64,000 nt of DNA from Cellulomonas sp. PhB150 (GTDB lineage: Bacteria > Actinomycetota > Actinomycetes > Actinomycetales > Cellulomonadaceae), in contig NZ_RKHX01000001.1 in assembly GCF_003755175.1 (NCBI RefSeq), forward strand, positions 1,116,001 through 1,180,000, in the 5' to 3' direction. Made by a program: the position numbers and the translations under genes. The notes under the pieces were generated by a model. It made no database searches. It was not told the DNA's origin and was given only the letters and a program-made list of their open reading frames with translations. Positions 34,414-43,381 of this stretch are shown piece after piece. Each line of letters begins with the position of its first letter. The first letter of the stretch is position 1.

Positions 34414-34949
34414 GACGCGCGGCCCGGGAGCAGCTGGGCCAGGACGCCGATGCTCACCGCCAGCACGCTGAGCACCGTCACGTCGATCGCCTTGGCGCGG
34501 ACCGAGACCGCCACCGGGCCGGGGTGCGGGAGCACGGCCCGCACCACGGCGCACACCGCGAGCACGCCCGCGAGCGTGTAGGCACCGGCGCGGGTCCCGA
34601 CGGCCAGCGCGACGACGGTTGCGACCAGGACACCGGCGCTCGTCCACCAGAGCGACGCGTTGCGGCTCGCCTCCAGGGACGCGCGCGCGATCGCGCGGGG
34701 GTCGATGAGCTGTTGGGCCTGGATGGGCACCTGGCCGTCGGGGAGTGCCGCGTCGGCCTCGGCGTCGCCACCGCCCGAGCTGGCACCAGGGACCGAGTCA
34801 GCACCAGGGACCGAGTCGGTCTCCGGCTGCGCCGACGCCGCGTCCCCGGTCGTCGGGGTCGCCTGCTCCGCACCCGGCTCCCGGCCCGGCTGAGCGCCGT
34901 CGTGCGTCTCGTCGGCCGGCGTCGGACCGCTCGCCCGCTTCACGTCCAT
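34410..34949 (-). CDS. DUF3017 membrane protein
   Basis: 179 residues. The first 90 are hydrophilic, Gly/Ala/Glu-rich and probably disordered. The remainder carries three hydrophobic segments (SLWWTSAGVLVATVVALAVG, AYTLAGVLAVCAVVRAVL, VTVLSVLAVSIGVLAQLL), the DUF3017 pattern found in Actinobacteria. The function is unknown. The ATG at 34949 is 37 bp from the divergent FAD oxidoreductase start, so the two share one promoter region. The stop lies inside the 21-bp tandem repeats. Confidence 0.78.
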   Translation of the reverse strand: MDVKRASGPTPADETHDGAQPGREPGAEQATPTTGDAASAQPETDSVPGADSVPGASSGGGDAEADAALPDGQVPIQAQQLIDPRAIARASLEASRNASLWWTSAGVLVATVVALAVGTRAGAYTLAGVLAVCAVVRAVLPHPGPVAVSVRAKAIDVTVLSVLAVSIGVLAQLLPGRAS

Positions 34950-34973
34950 GGATGTGCCTCCCGACGGGGAGAC

Positions 34974-34979
34974 TACCGT
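34974..34979 (+). promoter_or_regulatory. -10 element of a leaderless FAD oxidoreductase mRNA
   Basis: TACCGT lies 7 nt before the GTG at 34987, the spacing expected if the start of transcription is the start codon. It decides for that GTG over the in-frame ATG at 34948. Confidence 0.55.
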
Positions 34980-34986
34980 TGCGGGC

Positions 34987-36276
34987 GTGACGTCCCCGCC
35001 CCCACCACGCCCTGACCTGCCCCGCCGGATCGTGGTCGTCGGTGCCGGGCTGGCCGCGACGCAGACCGTCGCGGCGCTGCGCGAACGCGGGTTCGACGGG
35101 CGGCTCACGGTGCTGGGCGCGGAGACGATCCCGCCGTACGACCGCCCGCCGCTCTCGAAGCACCTGCTCGACCGGCCCGGTCCGACCTGGCTGTCCGAGG
35201 AGCTCGGGGTCGACGTCCGGACACTGGCCGACGAGGTCCGCCTGGGCAGCCCGGCGACGGCGCTGCGCGTCGGTCCGTCGGGGGTCGAGATCGACGCGGG
35301 CACGATCGTCGAGGCCGACGTCGCGGTGGTCGCGACCGGCGCACGTGCTCGGCGCGTCCCCGGCTGGGAGCACGCCCTGGTCCTGCACACGGCCGACGAC
35401 GCTGCCGCGCTCCGCGCCCGGCTGACACCCGGGACGCGCCTCGTGGTCATCGGCGCCGGCTGGATCGGCGCCGAGGTCGCGGGCGTCGCCGCGGCTGCCG
35501 GCGTCGAGGTCACGGTCATCGAGGCGGCGCCGGCGCCCCTGACGGGCGCGCTCGGCACGCAGGTCGGCGCGCGCGCCATGCCCTGGTTCGCAGCTGCCGG
35601 CGTGCGGCTCGTCACGGACGCGCGGGTGGTGCGTGTCGAGCCCGACGCGGTGCACCTCGCCGACGGCGAGCGGGTCCCGGCCGACGTCGTGCTCGCGGCG
35701 GTCGGCGCGGTGCCTGCCACCGACTGGCTCGGAGCCGCGCTCCCGCGTGAGCCGGACGGGTCCCTCCGGGTGGACGAGGGCTACGCCGTGCTCGCCGCGC
35801 CGCACCGCGTCCGGGCGGTCGGTGACGTCGCGCTGCGCCGGTCCCACCGGCATGGCTGGGTCACGGGCGGCCACTGGGACGGCGCACTGCGCGGACCGGT
35901 CGACCTCGCCACCGACCTCCTCGACCCATCCGACGGCCCGCTCGACGGCACGTCCGACGGCACGTCCGCCGCGCACGCGTCCGACCCGGTCCCCTACGTC
36001 TTCTCCACGCAGCTCGGGCACGACCTCACGCTGTTCGGGCTCCCCCGGCCGGGGGACGACGTCGTCCTCCGCGACGGCGCGGGCGCAGGCGGCGGCGACT
36101 GGTCAGCTCTGTGGTTCCGGCCCGGCAGCCCGGTCCTCGAGGCGGTCCTGACCGTGGACCGACCCCGCGACGTCGGCGCCGCACGCCGGTTGTTCGCGGG
36201 CCGCGACCTCCCGCGCCTCGACCGCGACCGCGCCGGCGACGTGAACGTCCCGCTCCGCGACGCCGCGCTCGCCTGA
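34987..36276 (+). CDS. FAD-dependent pyridine nucleotide-disulfide-type reductase (ferredoxin reductase-like)
   Basis: A 429-residue flavoprotein of the rubredoxin/ferredoxin reductase branch (ThcD, BphA4). Motifs are the FAD loop VVVGAGLAATQTVAALRE, YDRPPLSKHLL, VATGARARRVP, the NAD loop VVIGAGWIGAEVAGVAAAAG and RAVGDVALRR. A C-terminal reductase domain ends near VPLRDAAL. It would pass electrons from NADH to a ferredoxin or Rieske-type partner; none is encoded beside it. The GTG start fits a leaderless mRNA. A short Ser/Asp/Gly repeat (DGTSDGTS) interrupts the region near residue 320. Confidence 0.9.
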   Translation: MTSPPPPRPDLPRRIVVVGAGLAATQTVAALRERGFDGRLTVLGAETIPPYDRPPLSKHLLDRPGPTWLSEELGVDVRTLADEVRLGSPATALRVGPSGVEIDAGTIVEADVAVVATGARARRVPGWEHALVLHTADDAAALRARLTPGTRLVVIGAGWIGAEVAGVAAAAGVEVTVIEAAPAPLTGALGTQVGARAMPWFAAAGVRLVTDARVVRVEPDAVHLADGERVPADVVLAAVGAVPATDWLGAALPREPDGSLRVDEGYAVLAAPHRVRAVGDVALRRSHRHGWVTGGHWDGALRGPVDLATDLLDPSDGPLDGTSDGTSAAHASDPVPYVFSTQLGHDLTLFGLPRPGDDVVLRDGAGAGGGDWSALWFRPGSPVLEAVLTVDRPRDVGAARRLFAGRDLPRLDRDRAGDVNVPLRDAALA

Positions 36277-36358
36277 CGCCGCGCTCGCCCGACGACGCGC
36301 TCGCCCGACGACGCGAGCGGGCGCCGCACCCCCGGTGCGACGCCCCGCTCGGCAGCCG

Positions 36359-37987
36359 TCAGTGCGCGAAGTGGCGCGTGCCCGTCAGGTAGAGCGTGAC
36401 GCCGGCGGCCTCCGCCGCGGCAATGACCTCCGGGTCGCGCACCGAGCCCCCGGGCTGGACGACGGCGCGCACGCCGGCGTCGAGCAGCACCTGCAGGCCG
36501 TCGGCGAACGGGAAGAACGCGTCGGACGCCGCCACGGCGCCGCGCGCGCGCTCGACGTCGCCGGTGTTCGCGCGCTCGACCGCGAGCTTGCACGAGTCGA
36601 CCCGGTTGACCTGCCCCATCCCGACACCGACCGAGGCTCCCCCGTCGGCGAGCAGGATGGCGTTCGACTTCACGGCGCGCACCGCGCGCCAGGCGAAGTC
36701 CAGGTCAGCCAGCGTGGCCTCGTCGGCCGCGGCGCCCGTCGCCAGCGTCCAGGTGGACGCGTCGTCGCCCGGGGCATCGATGCGGTCGACCTGCTGGACC
36801 AGCACCCCACCCGAGATCGCCCGCTGCTCGGTCACGGCGCCCGTGAGGCCGCTGACCCGCAGGACGCGGATGTTCTTCTTGCGCGACAGGATCTCGATGG
36901 CCTCGGGCTCGAAGTCGGGCGCGAGGACGACCTCGGTGAAGATCGGGGCGATCTGCTCGGCCGCGGCCGCCGTGAGGGTGCGGTTGGCCGCGATGACGCC
37001 GCCGAACGCGGAGACCGGGTCGCACGCGTGCGCCTTGGCGTGGGCGTCGGCGATGTCCGCGCCGACCGCGATCCCGCACGGGTTGGCGTGCTTGATGATC
37101 GCGACCGCGGGGCGCTCGTGGTCGTGGGCGGCGCGCCAGGCGGCGTCCGCGTCGACGTAGTTGTTGTAGCTCATGGCCTTGCCGTGCAGCTGCTCGGCGC
37201 CGGCGAGCCCCAGGCCGGCCGCGCCGTCGGGCGAGACGTAGAGCGCGGCACCCTGGTGGGGGTTCTCGCCGTAGCGCAGCACGTCCGAGCGCTCCCACGT
37301 GGAGCCGACCACGTCGGCGAAGCCGGACTCGGCGGCGACCTCGTCGGGCGCGTACTGCGCGGCGAACCAGCCGGACACGGCGACGTCGTACGCGGCGGTG
37401 TGCGCGAAGGCCTGCGCGGCGAGCAGGCGGCGCTCGGCGAGCGTGAAGCCCGAGGCCGCAGCGGCCGCGACGTCGGCGTAGCGCGCGGGGTCGACGACGA
37501 CGGCCACGCTCGGGTGGTTCTTGGCGGCGGCGCGCACCATGGACGGGCCGCCGATGTCGATCTGCTCGACGCACTCGTCGGGGCCCGCACCCGACGCGAC
37601 GGTCGCCGTGAACGGGTAGAGGTTGACGACGACGAGCTCGAAGGGTGCGATCCCCAGCTCGGTGAGCTGCGCGAGGTGCTCCGGACGCCGCGTGTCGGCC
37701 AGGACGCCGGCGTGCACGCGCGGGTGCAGGGTCTTGACGCGCCCGTCGAGGCACTCGGGGAAGCCCGTGAGGTCCTCGACCCGGGTCACCGGGACCCCGG
37801 CGGCGGCGATGGTCGACGCGGTGGAGCCCGTGGAGACGAGCTCGACGCCCGCAGCGTGCAGCGCGGTCGCGAGCTCGGTCAGGCCCGACTTGTCGTAGAC
37901 GCTGACCAGCGCGCGGCGCAGGGGTCGGCGGGTGGCGTCGTCGTCGGGGGCGAGGTTCGACGTGGTGACAGGGGCAACATGACTCAT
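36359..37987 (-). CDS. purH: Bifunctional AICAR formyltransferase / IMP cyclohydrolase
   Basis: A 542-residue enzyme for the last two steps of IMP synthesis, using 10-formyl-THF. The MGS-like cyclohydrolase domain begins [37 protein letters not shown] and NPCGIAVG mark the AICAR transformylase part, and the C-terminus ends [13 protein letters not shown] (ZMP) is its substrate and ZTP derives from ZMP, so the riboswitch in its leader senses a backlog at this very step. ATG at 37987; GGAGATGCGCC precedes it. purN lies upstream in the same direction. Confidence 0.97.
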   Translation of the reverse strand: MSHVAPVTTSNLAPDDDATRRPLRRALVSVYDKSGLTELATALHAAGVELVSTGSTASTIAAAGVPVTRVEDLTGFPECLDGRVKTLHPRVHAGVLADTRRPEHLAQLTELGIAPFELVVVNLYPFTATVASGAGPDECVEQIDIGGPSMVRAAAKNHPSVAVVVDPARYADVAAAAASGFTLAERRLLAAQAFAHTAAYDVAVSGWFAAQYAPDEVAAESGFADVVGSTWERSDVLRYGENPHQGAALYVSPDGAAGLGLAGAEQLHGKAMSYNNYVDADAAWRAAHDHERPAVAIIKHANPCGIAVGADIADAHAKAHACDPVSAFGGVIAANRTLTAAAAEQIAPIFTEVVLAPDFEPEAIEILSRKKNIRVLRVSGLTGAVTEQRAISGGVLVQQVDRIDAPGDDASTWTLATGAAADEATLADLDFAWRAVRAVKSNAILLADGGASVGVGMGQVNRVDSCKLAVERANTGDVERARGAVAASDAFFPFADGLQVLLDAGVRAVVQPGGSVRDPEVIAAAEAAGVTLYLTGTRHFAH

Positions 37988-38059
37988 GGCGCATCTCCTG
38001 GGTCGGCGGCTGGTGCTCGTCGTCAGCCGTCGCCGCGTCGTGCACGGCGGCGGTACCCA

Positions 38060-38140
38060 GGCACCCAGGCGGGCGGTGCTCTGCAGGGGACTGCGGTCGC
38101 TCCCCGGTGGTTGTCCCCACCTGCGCCAGTCACGACCGTG
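38060..38140 (-). promoter_or_regulatory. ZTP (pfl motif) riboswitch between purN and purH
   Basis: Minus-strand blocks GTCGTGACTGGCGCA, ACCACCGGGGAGCGAC and CCCGCCTGGG match the ZTP riboswitch core and agree with the glyA copy. The sequence lies 40 nt after purN and about 70 nt before purH. A duplication, GCCTGGGT-GCCTGGGT, marks its 3' end. No U-tract follows, so translational control is likely. Confidence 0.9.
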
Positions 38141-38179
38141 GCCGAGTCTACGGGACGGGGCCGTCCAGGGGCACGTCGC

Positions 38180-38845
38180 TCAGCCGATGCGGGCCCGGTG
38201 GCCCTCGACGGCGAGACCGTCGCGGGCGATCCGGCCGACGACGTCGACGAGCAGCGAGCGCTCGACGACCTTGATGCGCTCGTGCAGGCTCGACTCGTCG
38301 TCGTCGGGCAGCACCGGCACGGCCTCCTGCGCCAGGATCGGGCCGGCGTCGATGCCGCCGTCGACGACGATGACCGAGCAGCCGCTGACCGTGACGCCGT
38401 AGGCGAGCGCGTCGCGCACGCCGTGCGCACCCGGGAACGACGGCAGCAGCGCCGGGTGCGTGTTGACGATGCGGTTCTCGAACCGGTCGAGGAACGGCCG
38501 GCCGACGAGCTTCATGAAGCCGGCCAGCACCACCAGGTCGGGCGTGAACACCGCGACCGCCTCGGTCAGCGCGCGGTCCCACGCGCCCCGGTCCTCGAAG
38601 TCGCGCAGAGCGACGACGGCCGTCGGCACGCCCGCAGCCTGCGCGATCTCGAGGGCCTTGATGTCCGGACGGTCGGCGACGACGGCCACGACGCGCCCGC
38701 CGAACGCCGGGTCCTCGTGCGCGGCGAGCAGCGCCGCGAGGTTGGAGCCGGTCCCCGAGACGAGGACGACGAGCCGACCCGCCGAGCGCGTCGCGTGCGC
38801 GGGAGGCGTGGGCTGGGACGACGAGGTGCCGGGTCCGGGAGTCAC
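38180..38845 (-). CDS. purN: Phosphoribosylglycinamide formyltransferase PurN
   Basis: A 221-residue enzyme that transfers the formyl group from 10-formyl-THF to GAR. It shows LVVLVSGTGSNLAALLAAH, VVADRPDIKAL, IVNTHPALLPSFPGAHGV (Asn, His) and VDGGIDAGPILAQ (Asp). The GTG at 38845 lies 7 nt after TAGGGT, supporting a leaderless mRNA; about 25 disordered residues precede the first strand. purH follows 193 bp downstream with the riboswitch in between, so purH is controlled separately within the unit. Confidence 0.95.
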   Translation of the reverse strand: MTPGPGTSSSQPTPPAHATRSAGRLVVLVSGTGSNLAALLAAHEDPAFGGRVVAVVADRPDIKALEIAQAAGVPTAVVALRDFEDRGAWDRALTEAVAVFTPDLVVLAGFMKLVGRPFLDRFENRIVNTHPALLPSFPGAHGVRDALAYGVTVSGCSVIVVDGGIDAGPILAQEAVPVLPDDDESSLHERIKVVERSLLVDVVGRIARDGLAVEGHRARIG

Positions 38846-38852
38846 GGGCGAA

Positions 38853-38858
38853 ACCCTA
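38853..38858 (-). promoter_or_regulatory. -10 element of purN
   Basis: TAGGGT on the minus strand, 7 nt before the purN GTG; leaderless spacing. Confidence 0.5.
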
Positions 38859-38943
38859 CCGACCACGACCGGCCGGGCCGTCCCGACGTCCAACGGGTGC
38901 GGCACCTCCCCCTCGTCCACGGTTCCTGGGTGAGAATGGCGTG

Positions 38944-39624
38944 GTGAGCAACCCGTACGCCCCGCCGGAGGATCGCCGCCGCCCCGCGGACGACGACTCC
39001 GCCGCGCCCCCGCAGGGTTCCTCGCCCGCAGGCCCACCGACCCAGGGCAGCACGCCCCCGGGTCCGCCGCACCCCCCGCCGCACTGGTACCCGCCCCAGC
39101 AGCACCCCGGCCAGCACGACGCCGGACCCCAGGGCCAGCAGCACCCCGGCCAGCAGCACCCCGGCCAGTACCCGCCGGCCGGCCACGACCCCCGGCTCGG
39201 CCACCCGAAGCCTGAGCCGCTCCCGACCGATCCCGCAGGAGCTGAGCGCGCCCGCACGCTGGCCCGCACGTTCGGCCTGTACCTGCTGGCCGCCGTCGTG
39301 CTCAGCACGATCCGCGCGCCGTGGCAGGCCGTCGCGCTCCCCTTCGTCGTCGTCGCGATCGTCTACGCGATCCGTGCACTCGTGACGGCCACGCGCGCCC
39401 ACGTGCGCGGCGCGCTCGTGCCGATGCTGGCCGGCGGCATCGCGATCGCAGCCTTCTGGGCCTTCGTCACCGCCGGGATGCTCGCCCTGTGGCCGCTGCA
39501 GGCGGACCGCGAGGAGTGCCTCGCCGGCGCGCTCACGATCTCGGCGACCGCCGAGTGCAACCAGACGTTCGAGCAGGGCCTCCAGGACTGGCGCGACCGG
39601 ATCGGCACCCGCTCGGGCGGCTGA
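38944..39624 (+). CDS. Membrane protein with Pro/Gln/His-rich N-terminal tail
   Basis: 226 residues. The first 100 are Pro/Gln/His-rich with repeated HPGQ units, as in many actinobacterial membrane proteins of unknown role. Three hydrophobic segments follow, in LARTFGLYLLAAVVLST, AVALPFVVVAIVYAIRALV and GGIAIAAFWAFVTAGMLAL. The short C-terminal tail has two Cys residues (ECLAGALTISATAECNQ). I do not recognise the family. The GTG at 38944 is preceded by GAGAAT at 6 nt, a leaderless form. It is divergent from purN. Confidence 0.65.
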   Translation: MSNPYAPPEDRRRPADDDSAAPPQGSSPAGPPTQGSTPPGPPHPPPHWYPPQQHPGQHDAGPQGQQHPGQQHPGQYPPAGHDPRLGHPKPEPLPTDPAGAERARTLARTFGLYLLAAVVLSTIRAPWQAVALPFVVVAIVYAIRALVTATRAHVRGALVPMLAGGIAIAAFWAFVTAGMLALWPLQADREECLAGALTISATAECNQTFEQGLQDWRDRIGTRSGG

Positions 39625-39629
39625 CCGCG

Positions 39630-40982
39630 TCAGGCGTCGGCCGTGCTCCGGCGCGCGGTGGCGCCACGGACCGCGCCACGGACCGCGGCCCGGACGACCG
39701 GGTCGGCGGGGAGCGCGACGACGAGCGCCCCGAGCAGCACGGGCCACGCGACTGCCAGCCCGACGACCAGCCCCGACGCGCCCACGTGGGCCATCCGACC
39801 CGGCCCGATGCCGCCCGAGGCGACGACCACCAGGACGGTGATCAGCAGCGTCGTGAAGGCGGCCAGCGCCACGCAGGCCACGGCCGGGTGCCACCAGCGC
39901 GGTCCGCTGATCCGGCGGTGCACGTACCAGCCTCCCAGCGCACCGAGCAGGACCAGCAGCAGCGGCGTCGCGAAGCTCCAGACGCCGGGCAGGGTGTTGG
40001 TCGGCAGCGCGCCCAGCAGCGGCACCGCTGGCATCGGCCCGGCGATCACCTCGTGCGGCGCGAAGTGGGTGCCCGCGCCGACGGCGAAGCCCGGCCCCGC
40101 GAGCCAGGCGATCGCCCAGACGACGAGGTTGGGGGCGAACGCGAGCTCGCCGAACGCGAGCACGGCGCCCCCGATCGGGTCGAGCCCCAGTCCGTCGACC
40201 ACGTCTCCGATCGTCGCGAGCCCGGCGACGACCCACAGCGCGGTGACGACGGCGGCGACGGCGACGAGCGACGCCGCGGCGATCGTCCCGGCGGCCGCCC
40301 CCACGCGCACGACCCGTGGCACGCGGCTCCACACCGGCCGCGTGATCGAGCGGACGGTGGGCGCGTCGCTGCGGGCCGCGAGGCCTGTGCCCATCCCGAT
40401 GCCCGCGACGAGGACGGCGCCGGCGAGCCCGCGCAGCAGCCCGGACACGCTGGTCCCGACGACGAGGGCCACGCCGAGCACCATCGCGACGTACCCGCCG
40501 AGGCCGGCGAGGTAGGCCGTGAGGGTCGGGACGCCCGAGCGTCGGGCCGAGGCGTAGCAGGTGAACACCGCGAGGGCGGTGACCCCGAGCGGCACGATCG
40601 TCACGCCGACGCCGCCCACGCCGAACGGCACGCCGTGTCCCGCGAGCCACAGCGAGCCGCCGACGCGCACGGCGCGGAACCACGAGACGCCGGAGTTCGA
40701 GGGGTCCGCGGCGGTCGCGACGAAGGCGGCGATCGCCGGCAGCACGAGCGCGAGCAGCGACAGCACGGCCGCCTGCAGCGCCGCCAGGACGCCGGAGACC
40801 CAGCGGGGCGCTCCGTCCAGCGCGCTCCCGGACATCGCCTCGGCGGTCCGGGCCGACCGCGACGCGGCGGTCACCGGCACCGAGCCGGTGTCCGTGCGGC
40901 GGCGGCGCGAACCGCGTCCCGGCCCGGCCGCGCGTCCGCGGTCGGCGACCGCGGACCCCGTGGACGGACGCGACTGGCTCAC
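39630..40982 (-). CDS. DUF6350-type polytopic membrane protein
   Basis: A 450-residue protein with about ten hydrophobic spans separated by short loops. It matches my knowledge of DUF6350 proteins that lie beside sucCD and purN/purH in Actinobacteria. Visible traits are SWFRAVRVGGSLWLAGHGVPF and APHEVIAGPMPAVPLLGALP. The role is unknown. The N-terminal 60 residues are basic and disordered. The GTG at 40982 is chosen because it begins a continuous run of typical codon use, but a downstream start cannot be excluded. It ends 5 bp after the convergent membrane protein. Confidence 0.78.
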   Translation of the reverse strand: MSQSRPSTGSAVADRGRAAGPGRGSRRRRTDTGSVPVTAASRSARTAEAMSGSALDGAPRWVSGVLAALQAAVLSLLALVLPAIAAFVATAADPSNSGVSWFRAVRVGGSLWLAGHGVPFGVGGVGVTIVPLGVTALAVFTCYASARRSGVPTLTAYLAGLGGYVAMVLGVALVVGTSVSGLLRGLAGAVLVAGIGMGTGLAARSDAPTVRSITRPVWSRVPRVVRVGAAAGTIAAASLVAVAAVVTALWVVAGLATIGDVVDGLGLDPIGGAVLAFGELAFAPNLVVWAIAWLAGPGFAVGAGTHFAPHEVIAGPMPAVPLLGALPTNTLPGVWSFATPLLLVLLGALGGWYVHRRISGPRWWHPAVACVALAAFTTLLITVLVVVASGGIGPGRMAHVGASGLVVGLAVAWPVLLGALVVALPADPVVRAAVRGAVRGATARRSTADA

Positions 40983-41087
40983 CGTGCCATGGTCGCCGCG
41001 GACCTCACGCTGGCGCGTCAGGCGCCCCGGCGCGTCGAGGACTCCGCACGAAGTCACAGCGCACGGCGCTGGCCGGGAGACGACGAA

Positions 41088-41134
41088 CGCCCGCCCGGCG
41101 GCCGACCCCGGAGGGCTGGCGCGCCGGACGGGCG
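41088..41134 (-). terminator. Hairpin after sucCD
   Basis: CGCCCGCCCGGCG pairs with CGCCGGACGGGCG over a 21-nt loop with one mismatch, 13 bp past sucD. The minus-strand 3' arm continues as GGGCGTTCGTCGTC, like other terminators in this window. Confidence 0.7.
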
Positions 41135-41147
41135 TCGCGAGCGTGGA

Positions 41148-42029
41148 TCAGGACTGCGTGAGCAGCTCCCGCGCCAGGGCTGCGGTCTCGGACGGCGTCT
41201 TGCCGACCTTGACGCCGGCGGCCTCGAGGGCCTCCTTCTTCGCCTGGGCGGTGCCCGACGAGCCGGAGACGATCGCGCCGGCGTGGCCCATCGTCTTGCC
41301 CTCGGGGGCCGTGAAGCCCGCGACGTAGCCGACGACCGGCTTCGTCACGTGCTCGGCGATGTACGCCGCGGCGCGCTCCTCGGCGTCGCCGCCGATCTCG
41401 CCGATCATCACGATGACCTCGGTCTCGGGGTCCGCCTCGAACGCCGCGAGGGCGTCGATGTGGGTGGTGCCGATGATCGGGTCGCCGCCGATGCCGATGG
41501 CCGTCGAGAACCCGAAGTCCCGCAGCTCGTACATCATCTGGTAGGTCAGCGTGCCCGACTTCGACACGAGGCCGACGCGGCCGGGGCCGGTGATGTCGGC
41601 CGGGATGATGCCGACGTTCGACTTCCCGGGGCTGATCAGGCCGGGGCAGTTGGGGCCGATGAGCCGCACGCCCTTCTCCTGGGCCAGGGCGAAGAACTCG
41701 GCGGTGTCGGCCACCGGGACGCCCTCGGTGATGATGACGACCAGCGGGATGCCCGCCTCGATCGCCTCGACGACGGCGCCCTTGGTGTGGGCCGGCGGCA
41801 CGAAGATGACGGAGACGTCGGCACCCGTGGCCGACATGGCCTCGGAGACCGAGCCGAACACGGGGACGTCGACGTCACCGAACGAGACGGACGTGCCCGC
41901 CTTGCGCGGGTTGACGCCGCCGACGACGGTGGTGCCGGACGCGAGCATGCGGGTGGTGTGCTTGGTGCCCTCGGAGCCCGTCATGCCCTGGACGATGACC
42001 TTGGATGCCTCGGTCAGGAAGATCGCCAT
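41148..42029 (-). CDS. sucD: Succinyl-CoA synthetase alpha subunit
   Basis: A 293-residue CoA-binding subunit of succinate-CoA ligase in the TCA cycle. It shows [38 protein letters not shown] and [12 protein letters not shown], whose His is phosphorylated in catalysis. The ATG at 42029 lies 36 bp after sucC in the same direction; the two form an operon and the enzyme. Confidence 0.97.
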   Translation of the reverse strand: MAIFLTEASKVIVQGMTGSEGTKHTTRMLASGTTVVGGVNPRKAGTSVSFGDVDVPVFGSVSEAMSATGADVSVIFVPPAHTKGAVVEAIEAGIPLVVIITEGVPVADTAEFFALAQEKGVRLIGPNCPGLISPGKSNVGIIPADITGPGRVGLVSKSGTLTYQMMYELRDFGFSTAIGIGGDPIIGTTHIDALAAFEADPETEVIVMIGEIGGDAEERAAAYIAEHVTKPVVGYVAGFTAPEGKTMGHAGAIVSGSSGTAQAKKEALEAAGVKVGKTPSETAALARELLTQS

Positions 42030-42065
42030 GGTGGTGTGTGCTTCTCTCTCGAATCGTCAGGGGTG

Positions 42066-43253
42066 TCAGACGTTGGCCAGCTCGGCTGCCTTGTCGGCGC
42101 CGCCGTCCATCGTGTCCGCGAGCGTGACCAGCGGGTGGCCGGCGTCGGCGAGGATCTGACGGCCCTCGACGACGTTGTTGCCGTCGAGCCGCACGACGAG
42201 CGGCTTGGAGGCCTCGTCGCCCAGGATCTCGAGCGCCGCGACGATGCCGTTGGCGACCGCGTCGCACGCCGTGATGCCGCCGAAGACGTTGACGAACACC
42301 GACTTGACCTGCGGGTCCGTGAGGATGATGTCCAGGCCCGCAGCCATGACCTCGGCCGAGGCGCCGCCACCGATGTCGAGGAAGTTGGCGGGCTTGACGC
42401 CGCCGTGCTTCTCGCCGGCGTAGGCGACGACGTCGAGCGTGCTCATGACGAGCCCCGCGCCGTTGCCGATGATGCCGACCTCGCCGTCGAGCTTGACGTA
42501 GTTGAGGTCCTTCTCCTTGGCGCGCGCCTCGAGCGGGTCGGCCGCGGCCGCGTCCTCGAGCTCGGCGTGCTCCGCGTGGCGGAAGCCGGCGTTCTCGTCG
42601 AGCGTGACCTTGCCGTCGAGCGCGACGATCTCGCCGTCCTCGGTGAGGACCAGCGGGTTCACCTCGACCAGCGTGGCGTCCTCGTCGCGGTAGACGAGCC
42701 AGAGCTTCTGCAGCGCGTCGGCGACCTTGGCGGCGATCTCCGGGGTCGTCTTCTCGGGGAAGCCGGCCGCGGCGACGATCTCGTCGGCCTTCGCCTGGCC
42801 GATGCCGACACGGGGGTCGACGGCCACGCGAGCCAGGGCCTCGGGCCGCTCGACCGCGAGCTCCTCGATCTCCATGCCGCCCTCGACCGAGCACATGGCC
42901 AGGTAGCGACGCTCGGCGCGGTCCAGCAGCAGGGAAAAGTAGAACTCCTGCGCGATCTTGGCGCCCGCGGCGATCATGACGCGGTGGACCGTGTGGCCCT
43001 TGATGTCCATCCCGAGGATCTCGGTGGCCTTCTCGGCCGCGTCGTCGACGGAACGTGCGAGCTTGACGCCGCCCGCCTTGCCGCGTCCGCCGACCTTGAC
43101 CTGCGCCTTGACGACCACGACGCCGCCGGTGTCGCCGAGCAGCTGCTCCGCGCCCGCCCGGGCCTCGTCAGGGGTCGTGGCGACCACGCCGCCGAGCACG
43201 GGAACGCCGTGCTTCTCGAAGATGTCTCGTGCCTGGTACTCGAACAGGTCCAC
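42066..43253 (-). CDS. sucC: Succinyl-CoA synthetase beta subunit
   Basis: A 395-residue ATP-grasp subunit. It begins [21 protein letters not shown] and shows [21 protein letters not shown], the ATP-grasp part [22 protein letters not shown] and the C-terminal NIFGG-like segment [12 protein letters not shown]. The GTG at 43253 is in front of the conserved N-terminus and follows GAGAGGAAC. Upstream lies the 13-bp motif shared with icd. Confidence 0.96.
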   Translation of the reverse strand: MDLFEYQARDIFEKHGVPVLGGVVATTPDEARAGAEQLLGDTGGVVVVKAQVKVGGRGKAGGVKLARSVDDAAEKATEILGMDIKGHTVHRVMIAAGAKIAQEFYFSLLLDRAERRYLAMCSVEGGMEIEELAVERPEALARVAVDPRVGIGQAKADEIVAAAGFPEKTTPEIAAKVADALQKLWLVYRDEDATLVEVNPLVLTEDGEIVALDGKVTLDENAGFRHAEHAELEDAAAADPLEARAKEKDLNYVKLDGEVGIIGNGAGLVMSTLDVVAYAGEKHGGVKPANFLDIGGGASAEVMAAGLDIILTDPQVKSVFVNVFGGITACDAVANGIVAALEILGDEASKPLVVRLDGNNVVEGRQILADAGHPLVTLADTMDGGADKAAELANV

Positions 43254-43343
43254 CTGGTCCGGTTCCTCTCATCGACCGCGGTCTGCAGCATCGGGTAGGC
43301 CACAGCGCCCGGTCGATGGTATCCGCCACGCGGAGATCTCTTC

Positions 43344-43356
43344 ACATCGAGAGATA
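43344..43356 (-). promoter_or_regulatory. Motif shared with icd, upstream of sucC
   Basis: TATCTCTCGATGT on the minus strand, 91-103 bp before sucC; differs from the icd copy (33071-33083) at one base. Confidence 0.5.
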
Positions 43357-43381
43357 TGGCGTGCGCGACACTGCCCGCGGC

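Noticed and set aside
39321-43298. A 1325-codon plus-strand open frame
   Set aside because: It runs antisense across DUF6350, sucD and sucC and has shadow composition.
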